Source: Leucaena leucocephala (Eukaryota; Streptophyta; Magnoliopsida; Fabales; Fabaceae). From it: a stretch of 64,000 nt of DNA. The translations under genes were made by a program, and so were the position numbers. Every line of letters starts with the position of its first letter. Position 1 is the stretch's first letter. This document shows, piece after piece, positions 13,620 to 26,277 of the stretch. The stretch spans positions 25,007,001-25,071,000 of the forward strand of contig CM073519.1 in assembly GCA_037074615.1 (NCBI GenBank), written 5' to 3'. The notes below the pieces were generated by a model. That model made no database searches, was not told where the DNA came from, and saw nothing but the letters and a program-made list of their open reading frames with translations.

Positions 13620-13631
13620 TGGTATCAGAAC
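13620..13631 (+). other. Ty3 primer binding site, tRNA-iMet type
   Basis: TGGTATCAGAAC lies 7 bp after the LTR end. It differs by one base from TGGTATCAGAGC, the complement of the plant initiator tRNA-Met 3' end, where minus-strand DNA synthesis would be primed. Confidence 0.8.
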
Positions 13632-14423
13632 TTTGGATCTAAACTCAAGTCATATCTTTGTTTTCTTTGTTTCCATTTTCATTCATTGTTTTATGCCTTT
13701 TCTTGTGTCTATTCATCTTCTTTGTTTATGTTCATCACTGAAATCTTCTTCCTTGTTGTACATGTTTTCCTTTATGTTTTCTAACATTTAGTAGGTTATT
13801 TTCATAGTTCAAAATCTCTTCTTTTTGTTCATTTTTGGAATCACTTCAATCTGAGTTTTCTACAGAGTTATAGCCATTTTAAAAATAACGTGTTTTCTAT
13901 AATTTTTGGGTTCATATTGTATATTTGAATTTATGGGTTTAGATTGCTCATTTTCTTCTATTTGTTATATTTTATAATTTTTTTATATTTTAATGGAAAA
14001 AATAGTATAAAAGTAAAAAAAGGAGTACTAAAAAAATTCCAAAAGAAAAACAAGAGAAAAGAGTTATGCTAGAAGTATGTTATGAGCAAGTCCATCTTTA
14101 TATCTAGAATTAGTTTTTCACATTTGTAATCTTTGTGTCTAATTGAACTCTTGATTTTGCAAGTCCAATCTTAACATCCATCTTTGTCATTCTTAAAATT
14201 CTAATTGTTTGTTGATTCTACAAATTGTAATTGCTTTGATTAACTTGCTTAGTTCTTTAAAGAGCCTCAAGAGGAATTTTGAGTGGAAAAAGGCAAGAGT
14301 GATATACATCAACTTAAAAGTTAAGTTTGACTAAAATAAGAGTGTTGAATGACTTTCTTGAGGGAAACATGTGATGAAATTTGTGAGGAACTTTATTTCA
14401 TTAACATATTGTTTTAGTCACAG
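13632..14423 (+). other. Ty3 leader, no coding seen
   Basis: AT-rich sequence between the primer site and gag. I see no conserved domain. The short reading frames here are not supported as genes. Confidence 0.5.
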
Positions 14424-15308
14424 TGTCTAATGCAAAAGAAACATCTAGTAGTGGTAGAAGAAATATGATGAATGATGATGACATATTTATGATAATGGAG
14501 CAATATTTTGCACACATGGAAATAGTTTATGGGGAGATAAGGGATATGTTGGAGAGATAAGAAGAAAGAATTACAAATATGCAAGGTGCTAGACCTAATC
14601 CAAGAAGGCATGATAGGTGAAGGGAGGTTTCTATGGATGAATTTGAATATGAAGTTGAAGGGTAAGAAATAGGCATAGAGGAATAGGTATGGGATAAGAC
14701 ATGGAAGAAATAACCAAGTGAGATTAATAGAGTAAATGGAAACCTTAGGAGCATCAAAATGAAAAGAGATTTTTATAATAAATTGCAAGAGTTGAAACAA
14801 GGCTTCCTATGTATTAAGGAATACTTTCAAGAGACGAAGTTAGCTATTATAAGAGTTTGTGTGAAGGAAACTATAAAAGCTACAAAGTACCAATTTATAC
14901 ATAGGCTTAACCATGAGACAATCACTTTTGTAAAGATGTGGAGCTTCATGGACATTGACATTTTGGTTCCATTAGTTGTTAAGCATGAGCAAGAAATCAA
15001 TCAAAAGAGAGGTTCAGGAAGTAGATCAAATTCAAAGAAGATTGAAACCATAATGTTACTGTTCCTAACAATAAACTAGCAATTGAGCCAACAGAGGAGG
15101 AGGAAGAAGAATTACATGTTGAAAATGAAGTTGACAAATGTGTAGAAAAATACCTCGTTATTGAAAGTACCAATCTTGTGGTTGAAGAAAATTCTCTCAA
15201 TCTGGAAAAGAAAAGTGAAAATGAGAGTGAGAGTGCTTTTACTAAAACTATTCTAGAGAGAAAAATTGAAATAAGGGAGAAAGAGATTGAGAACATAAAG
15301 CGCTTTTA
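14424..15308 (+). pseudogene. Ty3/gypsy gag remnant
   Basis: The translated sequence shows the gag core of plant Ty3 elements: FYNKLQELKQG then EYFQETKLAIIRV, with a following RLNHE segment at about 14759-15000. Upstream (14424-14740) is an N-terminal region broken by several stops. No zinc knuckle is seen. Downstream 15090-15308 is an acidic, lysine-rich spacer (EEEEEELHVENEVDK and similar) of the kind that separates gag from pol in these elements. The gag protein would form the virus-like particle. The expected ATG reads GTG at 14423-14424, and multiple stops show it is non-functional. Confidence 0.75.
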
Positions 15309-15609
15309 GAATAAAAAGAGTAAAAATGGGAGTGTTGATTTGAATGAAATAAAATATGAAAAGCATTATGGGAAAAGTGAGGTTAAGAGTGATTGCAAGG
15401 AGATATGTTTGCTAAGAAGTCACCTGTTGGATTTTTATCCTCAAGAAGCATTGAACCTTTATCTCATTCAAGTGACATTGAAAAATATTCTAGTGGCCTA
15501 AAGTTTGATATTCTTGATAACTTACTATCTCTTAGATGCCTTGAATTACACATTGGATTTTCATTGTTATATCAATTTTGTTGTTCATATTATGTGAATG
15601 TTGTGGTTT

Positions 15610-17787
15610 TGTTATGATGTTTTGATTGGTAGCAAGAAACTTGATAAGAACTTGAATCATTTGCATTGTGTGCTTGATGATTTGGGAAAGGAAAAACTTG
15701 TTTGGAAATATGAAAAAGTGTGACTTTTCTAAGGATAAATTGTGTTATACACTTGTGTTAGTTTTACGTGAATTTAATAAAAGTTTTGAAATTGAATGTG
15801 ATGCATCTGGAGTTGGAATAGGAGCTATTTTAATGAAGAAATGAAAGCCAGTTGCTTATTTTAATGAAAAGCTAGCTAGAGCAGCCTTGAAATATCCAAC
15901 ATATGACAAGGAGCTTTATGCACTCAAAAGAGCATTGGAGAATTGACAACACTACTTCTGGCCTAAGTAATTTGTCATTCACATTGATTATCAATCTTTG
16001 AAGAACATTAAGGGTCGAGTAAACTAAACAAAAGACATGCAAGGTGGCTGAAATTTATTAAGACATTTCCATATGTATCAAATACAAGAACGGCAAAAAA
16101 ATGTGGTGGCTGATGCATTGTTAAGAAGGTATACTCTTCTTATTTCTCTAAATACTAGATTGCTTGTTTTCAATATATCAAGGATTTATTTTCTAATGAT
16201 GCTCATTTTGCTTAAATGTTTATTTCTTGTGAAAAGAAAGAATTTGACAAGTGTTATAGTATTAATGGCTACTTGCTTAAAGAAAATAAATTGTGTGTAC
16301 CTCAATGTTCTTTACGGGAATTACTTGTGAGAGAAGCACATGGGGGAGGATTGATGGGACACCTTGGTGTGAAGAAGACTTTGGATGTTTTGCTTGAATA
16401 TTTCTTTTGGCCTAAAATAAAATGTGATGGGGAAAGAATACGTTCTAAATGCATCACATATAACAGGGCTAAGTCTAGAGTCCTGCAACATGGTTTGTAT
16501 ACCCCATTACCTGTGCCTAGTAAACCTTGGGTAGATATTTCAATAGACTTTGTTTTGGGTTTGCCTAAGTCAAAAAAAGGGATGGATTCAATATTTCTGG
16601 TTGTTGACAGATTTTCTAAGATGGCATATTTCATTGTTATAGAACTTATGATGCCACATATATTTCTGATTTGTTCTTTAAAGAAATTATAAGACTTCAT
16701 GATGTTCCAAAAAGCATTGTTTCTAATAGTGATACAAAGTTTTTGAGTCATTTTTGGAGTTTCCTGAGGAAAGCTTAGTACTAAATTGTTGTTTTCTACT
16801 GCATGTCATTCACAAACTAATGGACAAACATAATTTGTTAATAGAACTTTGACTCAATTGCTTATAATTGTGATTTAGAAGAATTTGAAAAATTGGGAAG
16901 ATTGCTTGCCATTAATTTAATTTACTTATAATTAGAGAAATTTGCAAATTCTACTCCTAATTTCAAAAAGAACCAGTTTAAATTCTACTCCTTATACACA
17001 TTCTACATGGTCTATTTCTACACCAGAACATTGTCTAGTGTAGAATACCATTTTAAACCGATTTAGAAAGCCTTTTTTGCAGTAGTATGTATTCATCTAC
17101 TAATTATTCTCCTTTTAAGATTGTGTATGGTTTTAATCCAATATCCCTTTAGATTTATTACCATTACCTATTGTTGAGAGATAAAATCTTGATGGGAAAA
17201 TGAATGCTGAAATAGTGAAGCAATTTCATGAAAAAGTGGAAAAATTGAAAAGAAAAATGAGTGATACGTATTAAAGGCTAACAAAAGAAGAAGGTGTGTT
17301 CTTTTTCAACCTGGTGATTTAAGTATGGGTACATATGAGGAAAAAAATATTTTCAACTCAAAAAAAGTCCAAATTAGCTCCAAGAGGAGATGGTCCCTTT
17401 CACGTTCTTGAAATAACGAATGATAATGCTTACAAAATTGATTTACCTAGTGAGTATAGTGTTAGAGTTATTTTCAATATGGCTGATTTATCTCTTTTTG
17501 ATATAGGTGATCATTCAATGATGAATCCTTTTAAGGAGAGAGAATGATACGATATAGCAAGATGACTCTCAATTTATAAGGATCCTTTGCATATTCCAAT
17601 TGGACCAATCGCAAGAGCAAGAGGTAAAAGAATAAAGGAAGCATTAAATGGGCAAGTGCAAGAGACATTGACAAAGCAAATGGCAATTAGAGCAACAAAT
17701 CATATTAAAAATGTTAGGGACATCATTAATTTTATTTGTGCTAAAAATGTAGTTGTTGAACCTATTTTAGGCTTGGAGATATCAATT
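15610..17787 (+). pseudogene. Ty3/gypsy pol remnant: RT thumb, RNase H, integrase
   Basis: At 15630-15745 the text LNHLHCVLDDL and KCDF-like residues mark the end of the RT domain; the RT palm with its catalytic aspartates is missing. 15770-16125 is RNase H (FEIECDASGVGIGAIL, KYPTYDKELYAL, VVADALLRR). 16216-16692 is integrase: a zinc-binding region with two His (AHGGGLMGHLGV) but only one clear Cys of the usual pair, then PWVDISIDFVLGLPKS and VVDRFSKMA of the catalytic core. 16693-16870 continues the core in other frames (HDVPKSIVSNSDTKF, then SQTNGQT). 17335-17787 holds the C-terminal LAPRGDGPFHVL, NMADLSLFD and GPIARARGKR motifs, running into the 3' LTR as in related elements. Several frameshifts and stops are present. 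Confidence 0.85.
17533..17544 (+). other. Ty3 polypurine tract
   Basis: AAGGAGAGAGAA lies immediately before the 3' LTR start TGATACG. This is the expected plus-strand primer for reverse transcription. Confidence 0.75.
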
Positions 17788-18295
17788 TAAAGGCCTTAAA
17801 GCCTTGGACCAATTAAACACATGGGAAGACTTATTTGGGCCTAAATAATCACTTTTTGTGTTTAAGATTCATACTCTATTTTTATTATTGCATATGTACA
17901 AAAATTAGTAATTAGTTGAAAATTTTGACTTTTGGGTTCCCAAGTTACTTGAACTAAGTCCTTGTTATTTTATTTAAGTTAGTATTTACTATTTTGAGTC
18001 CCTAGCTTTTTAGGTCAGATTGGAAATGTATCTCTTAAAATACATGCTATGACTCATTTTGGAATTAGAATGGATTGTTGAATGAAAGTTGCATTTCTGC
18101 ATTTCATTTCTTGAGAGTGGACTCTCTCTATGGTTCTTCACAGAACTAATAGACTTTCAAGGCTTGTTCCACCTTGTGACTTCTTTCAACACTTCGGGTC
18201 TTTATTCTTCTGTGTTCAAGGGTGCAAGCGGATCACCATACCTCTTTTAGCCATATTGGTTGTGGGTTTGTGGGATTTTTCCTTGTGGGTTCACA
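17545..18295 (+). mobile_element. Ty3/gypsy 3' LTR, 751 bp
   Basis: Starts TGATACG after a polypurine tract and ends TTCACA. From about 17690 it aligns with the surviving part of the 5' LTR. The start is inferred from the tract because the matching part of the 5' LTR lies outside the window. Its first ~240 bp still encode the C-terminus of pol. Confidence 0.75.
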
Positions 18296-19442
18296 CCACT
18301 CTCAGTTTAGTATACATCCTCTTTCCTTTAGCTTTATAAGGACGAGGAGATACAATTTATAAAAAAACTATATGATAGCTTGGTATCACAATATCTCGCA
18401 TTACTTATTGAAGTAAAGGTGTTTAATAGGTTTGAAGAATTAGAGGAACATAAACGGTTATAGATAAGCTTTTGACCGACATAGCCTATATTGAATATGA
18501 AGGAAAATGAGCCTCATGCCCTCAAGATTCATGTGAGAAGCAAATAACAACTTTAGATAAAGGCTCAAACAACCTTCAACAAAAGATAAGTCATCTTCTT
18601 CTTTTGGTAATATAGCTCCTATCCTTGAATAAGTTTACTCTAATGGTAGTACCTTAAATAAAGATATTACTTGCAATGCCTCTACTTCTTTATGTGATCA
18701 TAATAATATGCTTGATCATGTTTCTCTTCCTAGTATTATTAGTAGTACATGTGTATCGTCTTATACTAGGGACAATAGTGAACATGTTGTGAACATTGAG
18801 CCTTGCTTGAGTGCAAATATTGACTTATCTTGTAATGAGAACTTGCTTGATTCTCCTTCTCCCCCTTGCATTCACATAAGGACAATAAAGTTCTTAAAGG
18901 AAATACTAATATGATACCTAATATACATCCTTTCTATGTACATGTAGTGATGGTTCACTTTGCATGAATTGTAATGAATTATCTAGAAAGCCAACTATAT
19001 TGCATGAACATGATGGAGTTGATAATGATAGCATTAATCTAATTTCTAATAGTCCTAAAAAGCTTGAGGAAGGTGTTTTTGTTATATTGCTAAGACCCAA
19101 GGAATCACATAATGAAGTAAAGGCTACTACAACAATTGAGATAGTGACTCTAGCACCACAAAATACGAGAACAAAGAAAATGAGGAATAAGATAGAGCCT
19201 AAACCATTGTAAATCATGCCTGCTATTAAGGAGGATGAAAATAAAGGTGTTGATAAAGTTGTAATATTATCATGTGATTTACCACTCGATAAAGAAATAA
19301 TCATTGATGATTATATTCCAAGTCCTCATGTTGAAGTCAAGACTCTCACTGAGGGAGTCTTATTGGTTGTATTAGATATTATAAATATGTGTGTTCTTAT
19401 ATATTTTATAGAGTTCTCATATCTGGTGTCTTGATTACTAAT
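18296..19442 (+). pseudogene. Unrecognised broken coding module, related to 60001-60240
   Basis: I do not recognise this protein. The plus strand carries several partly open stretches (18708-18914, 18964-19212, 19216-19434), separated by stops. The last one contains SCDLPLDKEIIIDDYI and is clearly homologous, in DNA and protein, to part of the coding region of the element at 57109-63444 (60001-60240), with the match ending at TTGATTACTAAT in both. Upstream text is rich in Ser, Asn and charged residues and has no motif I can name. It lies between the Ty3 3' LTR and a copia fragment, so it is probably a piece of an older retroelement or a captured host sequence. Confidence 0.5.
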
Positions 19443-19828
19443 CCTTATCTAGCATGGCACTTGTACTCATCGGGGTTGAGACATTTTTGGCTTCATCCAA
19501 CTCAAATTTTATAGGAGCTCGTTAAAGTACTTTGTTTGTGAAATGAAGATGTCATTCTTCTGTTGTTTGATTTAAAGTCCAATTCAAACTCTCCCTATTT
19601 AACTTGGAAAATTCTTGACAAATATCCTCATTAGTAGCACTAAAGATAATATCATCAACATAAATTTGTACTACTAAAAGGTCAGATTTTTTTTCTTTTA
19701 ATAAATAAAGTATTGTCTACTTTTCATCTTTCAAATCCTTTCTTTATTAGGAACTTGCTGAGATGACCATACCAAGCTCTAGGAGCTTGTGTTAATCCAC
19801 ATAATACTTTCTTAAGTTTATATACATG
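19443..19828 (-). pseudogene. Ty1/copia reverse transcriptase fragment, minus strand
   Basis: Reading the minus strand from 19828 gives LKKVLCGLTQAPRAWYGHLS, then an IYVDDIIFSATNE block with the catalytic YVDD motif (about 19650), then QEFSKL, and at the low end KFELDEAKNVSTPMS. These are successive parts of a copia RT palm, thumb and the linker before RNase H. Several stops and small indels are present. The fragment is cut on one side by the Athila/Tat-like element that begins at 19829 and on the other side joins the unknown module at 19442. The other half of the RT would lie beyond the far end of that element, outside the window. Confidence 0.85.
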
Positions 19829-20396
19829 TGATAAACTCATATTTATAGTGATTTTTAGTGTGTTTAAAGTGAGTTTATTATTTATTTCTATCCTCATTTA
19901 TCAATATATTGAGTAATTATTAAATAAATAATATTCATAATAGTTGAGAATTAATTGATATCAATTTAGTGCTTAAAGTGAATAATTCATCTGTTTATTA
20001 TAGTTTTCTATCACAGATCAATGGATTAAGGGAGAATAACAGTTGGACTTAAGGAGTTGATGACATGTGACAACACATGGGCTAGATCCAGGAATTGAAG
20101 AATAGATTGCAAGTGGGAGCTGATGCATATGCTGGCACATGGAGAATCACTGTTCATACACACACACTGCACAGAATTACACACAAGCTTGATATGAACA
20201 TAATCACACATTTAAGAAGCAGCTCATGCACTCTACACATCATTCATACCATTCCAGCTAACCTTCACATCCTTCCACACCTATATATACACACAATCAC
20301 ATATCAGATTATACACTCTTGGACAAAGAACTTCACGCACATATCCATTTCCTTCTCCATTCACACATCCATTCATACACCATTCCATATCAGATC

Positions 20397-23300
20397 TGTC
20401 ATATCCTAATTTTTCCCTATATGTATAGTACTGATAGTGGAAAGATGCTTAGAAAGGATTATGACAAAGATCAGACGAAATAATAAAGGTTAGATAAGTC
20501 TTAAAGAAAGAGAAGGATCTAAACGCAAATTGGAAAAGGTTAAAGGCCAAAAGTTAAAGTAGAAATAAATGTTGGGCCAAAAGTGGTAATTTTTAAAAGT
20601 TTAGGGACCTAAATGTAAATATGCAAAAAGTTAGGGATATAAATGTAATTAAGCAAAAAGTCAGGGACATAAATGTAATTATGGAAAAGTTCAGCCAGAA
20701 AAGGCTTAGAAATACCTGTAAGTATTTCAGTCCCACATTCCATCAGTAAATAGAGGAAGTCATGCTGGTTAATCTGGTATGATACAGAAATTTTATTAGG
20801 GCTCCAGACAGCAGAAAATTATCTGATAGTCTAAAAGTTATCTGAAATTTTATCAGATTTCATGGACTTCAGATATAAGTGGACAAATTACAGGAAATTG
20901 TGCCCTACAGTGTCAAATGTCCTAGATCTGACAGAACTCCAGAAGAAGTTCTGTATAAAAAGTTATTCACATATCAGTGAATTTTGACGGGAGTTTGTTA
21001 ACACCCGTGATCCGATAATGGAACTTATCGGTATATAAGCCTGGATAGAATGAGATCAGATGACCTCATATATAGGCCCATAATGATGCCAAGGAAGGCC
21101 CAAAACCCAGGGTACCAGTCTATCAGTAGAAGGGGCCAGTGCCAAAAAAAGTGCAAAATTACGAAAATGCCCCTGGATGCCCAGCTTGTACCAGGGATAG
21201 ATGAAGCGCATTTTGGTCACCTGGGACAGGCTAAAAATGTGGCACATGGTATAAACATGATTATTTGAGCCAATATATGCCCTGAGGCAGTACAAAGAGG
21301 GGTGAAATGACAATTATGCCCTTAGGGTCAATATAGTGCAAGAAAGGACACCAAGGGTGTTTTGGTCATTTCCCAAGGGATCTGTAATTAATTTGTGGCT
21401 AGTACAAGTATGTCAATGGTGTGGGAAGCCTAGACATTGATTTCCAGGACATAATACATATCCTAGTATATTATAGAAAAATTCAGAACAGAAAACAGTC
21501 CGGTTGTTATGAAACTGCTCCGATCGGTACCGGATTGGACTGGAATTTTTCCAGAAGCTTCCTGGCATGGTGAGCACGCCACATAACCCCTTGAGGTGTC
21601 CCATGAGCTGTCCCACATGATGTCATAATTATTATTTTATGAAAAAGTTAAATCTAAGATTAAATGTGGGCCTTTAGATCAAATAGTAACCAAATCAATC
21701 TTGGCCATTCATTTTTCTTGGATTTTGGCTATAAAAACCCCCTCATTCTGCAGCAAACCGTGGCTTCATGGACCCTTGGGGAAACTCTTGCAAAATGAAA
21801 ACTCAAGCCAAGACAAAGAAGATTCAAGGTTCCAAAGTTCAAGCAAGCTAGAGATTAAAGGTAAGCAATCTTTCCTAGCTTATTCTCCTTTGATTTGGGA
21901 GCTTGAACTTAGGGTTTTCATGGGGAAAAGTTGAGCTTTCTCTAAGGGGAGGTACTGTCCAAAATCCATAGATGAAAGGGGAAAGAAGAAATTAAAGTTA
22001 GAAAACTTATGATTGATGCTTAAACAAGCTAGTTAAGAGATTGGTTGTTGAATCAAGTTGATATTCTTGACTTTGCCATGGTGTGCCCTGTTCGGTCTGC
22101 AATGCTCATGAGTGAAGGAAATTGAATTTCAATGATTTAATGCTTCCATTGAGTTTGTATGATGATTTTGTGTGGGATTGGAAAGGTTTTGAACCTTGGA
22201 AACATTAAAATCTCAAGGTTGTAGTCTTTGAGATTCCTTACCATACTGTTCACTCTCATGAACAGTGATTGGAATTTCATGATTTTGATGGTTCCAATGG
22301 TTTTAAAATAAAAAGTTGTGTGGGGTAAAGTGGAGAAACAAGTAGGGAAGTATTAGAATCAAAATGAGAATTTTTGAAAGAATTGTGTGCTTATGTTCAA
22401 TTCTGTACAGCATGCCATGAAGGAGCTGGAATTTCATGATTCTAAGCTCATAAATGAGTTCAAAAGATGAAATTGTGTAGGGTAAAGTCAAGACATCAAT
22501 TGGTGCAAGAACCAAGTGGATTAGTGAAAATTAGATAAAGTTATGACAATAAAGAGTGTAACAAAGTTAGTCTTTAACATGGTTGGAGTTCATGAGTCCT
22601 AATGAGTTATGTGATGAATATGAATGTGTTTAGGACCATGAAACATCCAAGAAGATGTTGGGAAGTGATGGACATAAATGCTTCATGGTTGGAAAGCTCG
22701 GGAGCAAGGGCTAAAGGTCAAGAGAAAAGCTTAAGTGCAAGGTAGTGAACTTATCTCTTTATGTGCTTGATGTGGTATGCTTATGTGTTGACATGTATAT
22801 GTTATTTGAATGATGTTGTGACATGATAGATGATGTTGAATGCATTGTGAATAACATGTTTCCATGGCCATGCACTTTTTGTAAAAGTATATAGCATGAT
22901 GGCATGTCACTAATCAAAGAAAGTTAATGAAAATACATATCATGCATTAGCATCCATCTTGCATATTTAAGTGGTAATGTTTGCTACTGAGATTCCCTAG
23001 AATCTCACTCTCCCATAACCAACCAATTTAGGTCAAGCATGAAGAAAAGGTATGCATGGAGAAGAGCTAAAGAATGGAAGAAAGGAAGTGAAGTATTGAG
23101 ATTTTAGTATATATTATAAATTGTCCATGTATGTAAATGCCATGTAAGGTGTCCATTTATGTGATGAAACTATTGTAATACTTATGTCATATGTAAATGA
23201 TGTATATGAATGTTAAGAAGCTTATTTGATGGCTTGTGCATGCTGAAACAATTATTGGAAATGAAAGAAAAGAAACTGAAATGGTAAAAACGTAGGTCCT

Positions 23301-23788
23301 GAAGCAGTTTTGTTGTGGCTTCAGTTTGACCTAGCAAATGAAGGAATTAGTTCACAAAATTTTATGAGAATGTAGCACACATCGAGAACTTTAAATTCAT
23401 AGGTAGAACGTGTCATTTGGATTTGTATATCAAGAGAAATGATTTTCCAAATTAAGGGACCAGAATCTGTTTCCAGAGTTTTTGACCAAATGAACAGTAA
23501 AATTCAATGAATAAACTGTATCAATTGGCTAATCATTTGGTCTAGAAATTATTTTTCCCTTAAATTTCAAGATGTTATCTTCATGTAAATTTTTGAACCA
23601 CTTCATTTCGAGTTTTCTAGAATTAATTATGATTTTTTGAAGTTCGTTGCGTAATCTGGAATACCATATGAACAGTAACCCTAGAAATAGTAAAATTCCA
23701 GATTTGGCTAATGGACTTCCAAGGTCTTGTAAGTGGTTCTAAATGCTACTGAATGGTTCCTAAGACGTATGAAAGTAAGGATGTTACA
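20397..23788 (+). mobile_element. Family A solo LTR, 3392 bp, target duplication AGATC
   Basis: The LTR starts TGTCATATCC and ends GGATGTTACA, flanked by AGATC on both sides (20392-20396 and 23789-23793). No internal sequence remains. It is a full-length copy and a good reference for the family: three 30-bp repeats at 20601-20690, the inverted repeat at 22245-22266, and a perfect GAGATTC/GAATCTC hairpin at 22989-23006. Confidence 0.95.
20601..20690 (+). repeat. 30-bp tandem repeat, three units, within family A LTR
   Basis: Three consecutive 30-bp units of the pattern (T/C)AGGGACATAAATGTAATT followed by an A-rich stretch. Other family A copies have fewer clear units (for example near 1603-1660), so copy number varies among members. 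Confidence 0.8.
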
Positions 23789-24312
23789 AGATCTTCCCTG
23801 ACCCATTCTTCCATCCCATTCATGCCTTTCTTCTCCATTTATTCCTTCTCCAATTCTCTCTCCATCTTCATTTTCTCTTATGCAAACCTTTCTTTGTTCT
23901 AGTCAATAGAACCAGAGGAAAGTTTTGCAGTTCAACTTCATCTTCTTCTATCATTTTCACCATGATTGCTACTGTGTTTTATATTGCTACTGAAGTTCAT
24001 ATAGCAATGCAAGGCTAAGCTATTGTGCTCTCTTGGAAATGATGATGAACCTAAATCCTTGAACTGAACAGGGAGTTCATTGTGTCTTTAATTCATAGTT
24101 AATTGTATCGAGTTGATGTAGTTAATTATGTAACTAATGATCCAATTAGAGTAGTAGAGGGCAAATAAGTAGGGGACCGAGTTGGATCTCTTATTTCTGC
24201 ATAACTATCCTATGATTGATTTGTATCTTTAATCAAGTTGAACTTAATTATCATTAATTGAAGTGATTATGCTTAATTCATATTCTACTATCTCTGAGTT
24301 GAATGATTCTTA

Positions 24313-26263
24313 TGTTGGAAATCATGCCCTAGGGGCTAATCATTGTCTTATGAACATTATTGATTTATGAATTTATTAATTGTGTTATCATATTATTTGA
24401 AAGTTTACTGTGATGACTATCCTTGGATAATTCATGATCTTATCCTAAATGTCCCTAGTCGGTCATCTCTGCGGGAGCACAGATGAAATAAGACCAGTAT
24501 CACTTTAAAGATGTATAGAGATATAAATCAAAGTCATAGGCACATGTAAGAGTACAAGGTGTTAGACCGACCCGCTATGAGAGAACTGCATGGGTAACGT
24601 CATAAGCTTCTCTCATATACAAATCATGTCAATATGCCCTTTGACCTGAGATCATCATGGATTCCTACATGACAAATGCTCAGCTTTAACCTAATCAAAA
24701 GTCACTTTTAACTCAGTGATCATAAAGACTATGTTTGGGCTTAGTGGTTTTTCATGCGGAGGAATGTGAATGGTCAAGATGGAATTTGTCCCTCACATTC
24801 GTAGAGAGATATTACTGGGCCCCTCGATGAGTGAGTATAAGAAATGTATGGCCATATTGTAATTGAAAGGTAGTTCCATTTCTATAGTCAGACTACTCAG
24901 GGATCGATAAAGTAACGGTTAGAAATAGGAGGATGACATTATCCATGCCTCAACCATGACCAAAATATCGCGTGACAGAAGGGACATGATATGGTTGTAT
25001 AAAAGGTTACATCGTTTAACGATCCTCATATGATTTGGGTAGTCGTTATGTCTTGCTAAAGATCGATTGTGACTTGTGGGCCAGTATAGCAAATGGCCCA
25101 CTGTCAACTTTATATGGGCCTACATGGTCGCACACAAAATAGCCCAACATGAGCTATAATGTCCAGAATTGTTGAATGTAAGATATGTCCAGATTCAATG
25201 AATGGTCCAAGGTAGATGTATATATTTATTTATATTTATGTTCGTATATATATAAATTCGTATATATGTATTATATATAAGAGATATATGAGATTTAATT
25301 TATAAGGATAAATTAAATATCTATCACGTTTGAATTTGAAATTCAAATTGATAGGATATCTCATGTAAGAGATATTTATAAGATTTAATTTATAAGGATA
25401 AATTAAATCCCTATCACGTTTGAATTTGAAATTCAAATTGATAGGATATCTCATATAAGAGATATTTATAAGATTTAATTTATAAGGATAAATTAAATTC
25501 CTATCACGTTTGAATTTGAAATTCAAATTGATAGGATATCTCATATAAGAGATATTTATAAGATTTAATTTATAAGGATAAATTAAATCCCTATCACGTT
25601 TCAATTTGAAACTCAAATTGATATGATATCTCAAATTTGATTTATGAGAATAAATCAAATATAGTTCAGTCTCATCTTTATTTAAAGTTAAATAAATAGG
25701 TAATTAAATCTGTGGGACGGATTTAATATTATTTATTTAATTAGTTTCTTATAAAATTATACAATATATGATATTGTATTAATTTCGGAATTAATATAAG
25801 ATTAACTCCAAAAATCCAATTCGGTAGAGGAAAAAACGCATAGCATCCTATATATCTAATTTTAGGAACTGCGTTTTAGATATACACATAGAACACAGAA
25901 AGACCGAAGGGGAATCTGCAAAAGGTTTGCAAATAAGAAACTGCCAAAATAGAGACGGAGAGGACAAATTCTTGAGAAAGCCCTGGAGGGACAAGAGACG
26001 CTAGCATGTCATTTGTGTTGGAACGCTGTTCGTGTGGATACCAGTAGAGGAAGCCGACCTGAGTTATCGACTTCTTGCGATCGGAAAGAGAGCACGAGCC
26101 GTGGAGAGAAGCTGTGAATGTCGTGATCAGAAGCTGTGAAAGTAGCTGAGGAACACTGAGGGTAATGCTTCTTCCCACTTGACTTAAACACATACGGTAG
26201 ATCCTTGCAAGGAATGGGAAAAGTTTTAAATTAATTTCCGCTGCGTGTCTTCCAATTCTTTCT
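24313..26263 (+). mobile_element. Copia 5' LTR
   Basis: About 1951 bp. The 3' end reads CTTTCT where the 3' LTR has CTTTCA, so the terminal A has been altered and one base lost. It contains four 90-bp tandem units; the 3' LTR has three, which explains most of the length difference. Confidence 0.9.
25292..25632. repeat. 90-bp tandem repeat with internal palindromes, 4 units (5' LTR)
   Basis: Units begin at 25292, 25382, 25472 and 25562, period exactly 90 bp. Each unit holds a 12-bp perfect stem with a 4-nt loop, a TTTGAATTTGAAATTCAAA partial palindrome and an ATATCTC/GAGATAT stem. The array ends in a further perfect stem, ATTTGATTTAT/ATAAATCAAAT. Confidence 0.92.
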
Positions 26264-26264
26264 G

Positions 26265-26277
26265 TGGTATCAGAGCC
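26265..26277 (+). other. Copia primer binding site, initiator tRNA-Met
   Basis: TGGTATCAGAGCC follows the 5' LTR by one base. It is a perfect match to the complement of the plant initiator tRNA-Met 3' end. Confidence 0.93.

Noticed and set aside
14997..15296. 99-codon minus-strand Ser-rich frame
   Set aside because: It is the shadow of the acidic gag-pol spacer of the Ty3 element on the other strand.
23789..24312. Possible unique host DNA between two insertions
   Set aside because: Its left and right neighbours continue across the insertions as one LTR that ends at a tRNA-Asp primer site, so it is part of the Athila/Tat-like LTR.
25236..25658. 140-codon minus-strand frame with a repeating 30-residue pattern
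   Set aside because: It is produced by the 90-bp tandem repeat in the copia LTR: 90 is a multiple of three, so any open unit stays open. In the solo LTR, where the period is 90-91 bp, no such frame exists.
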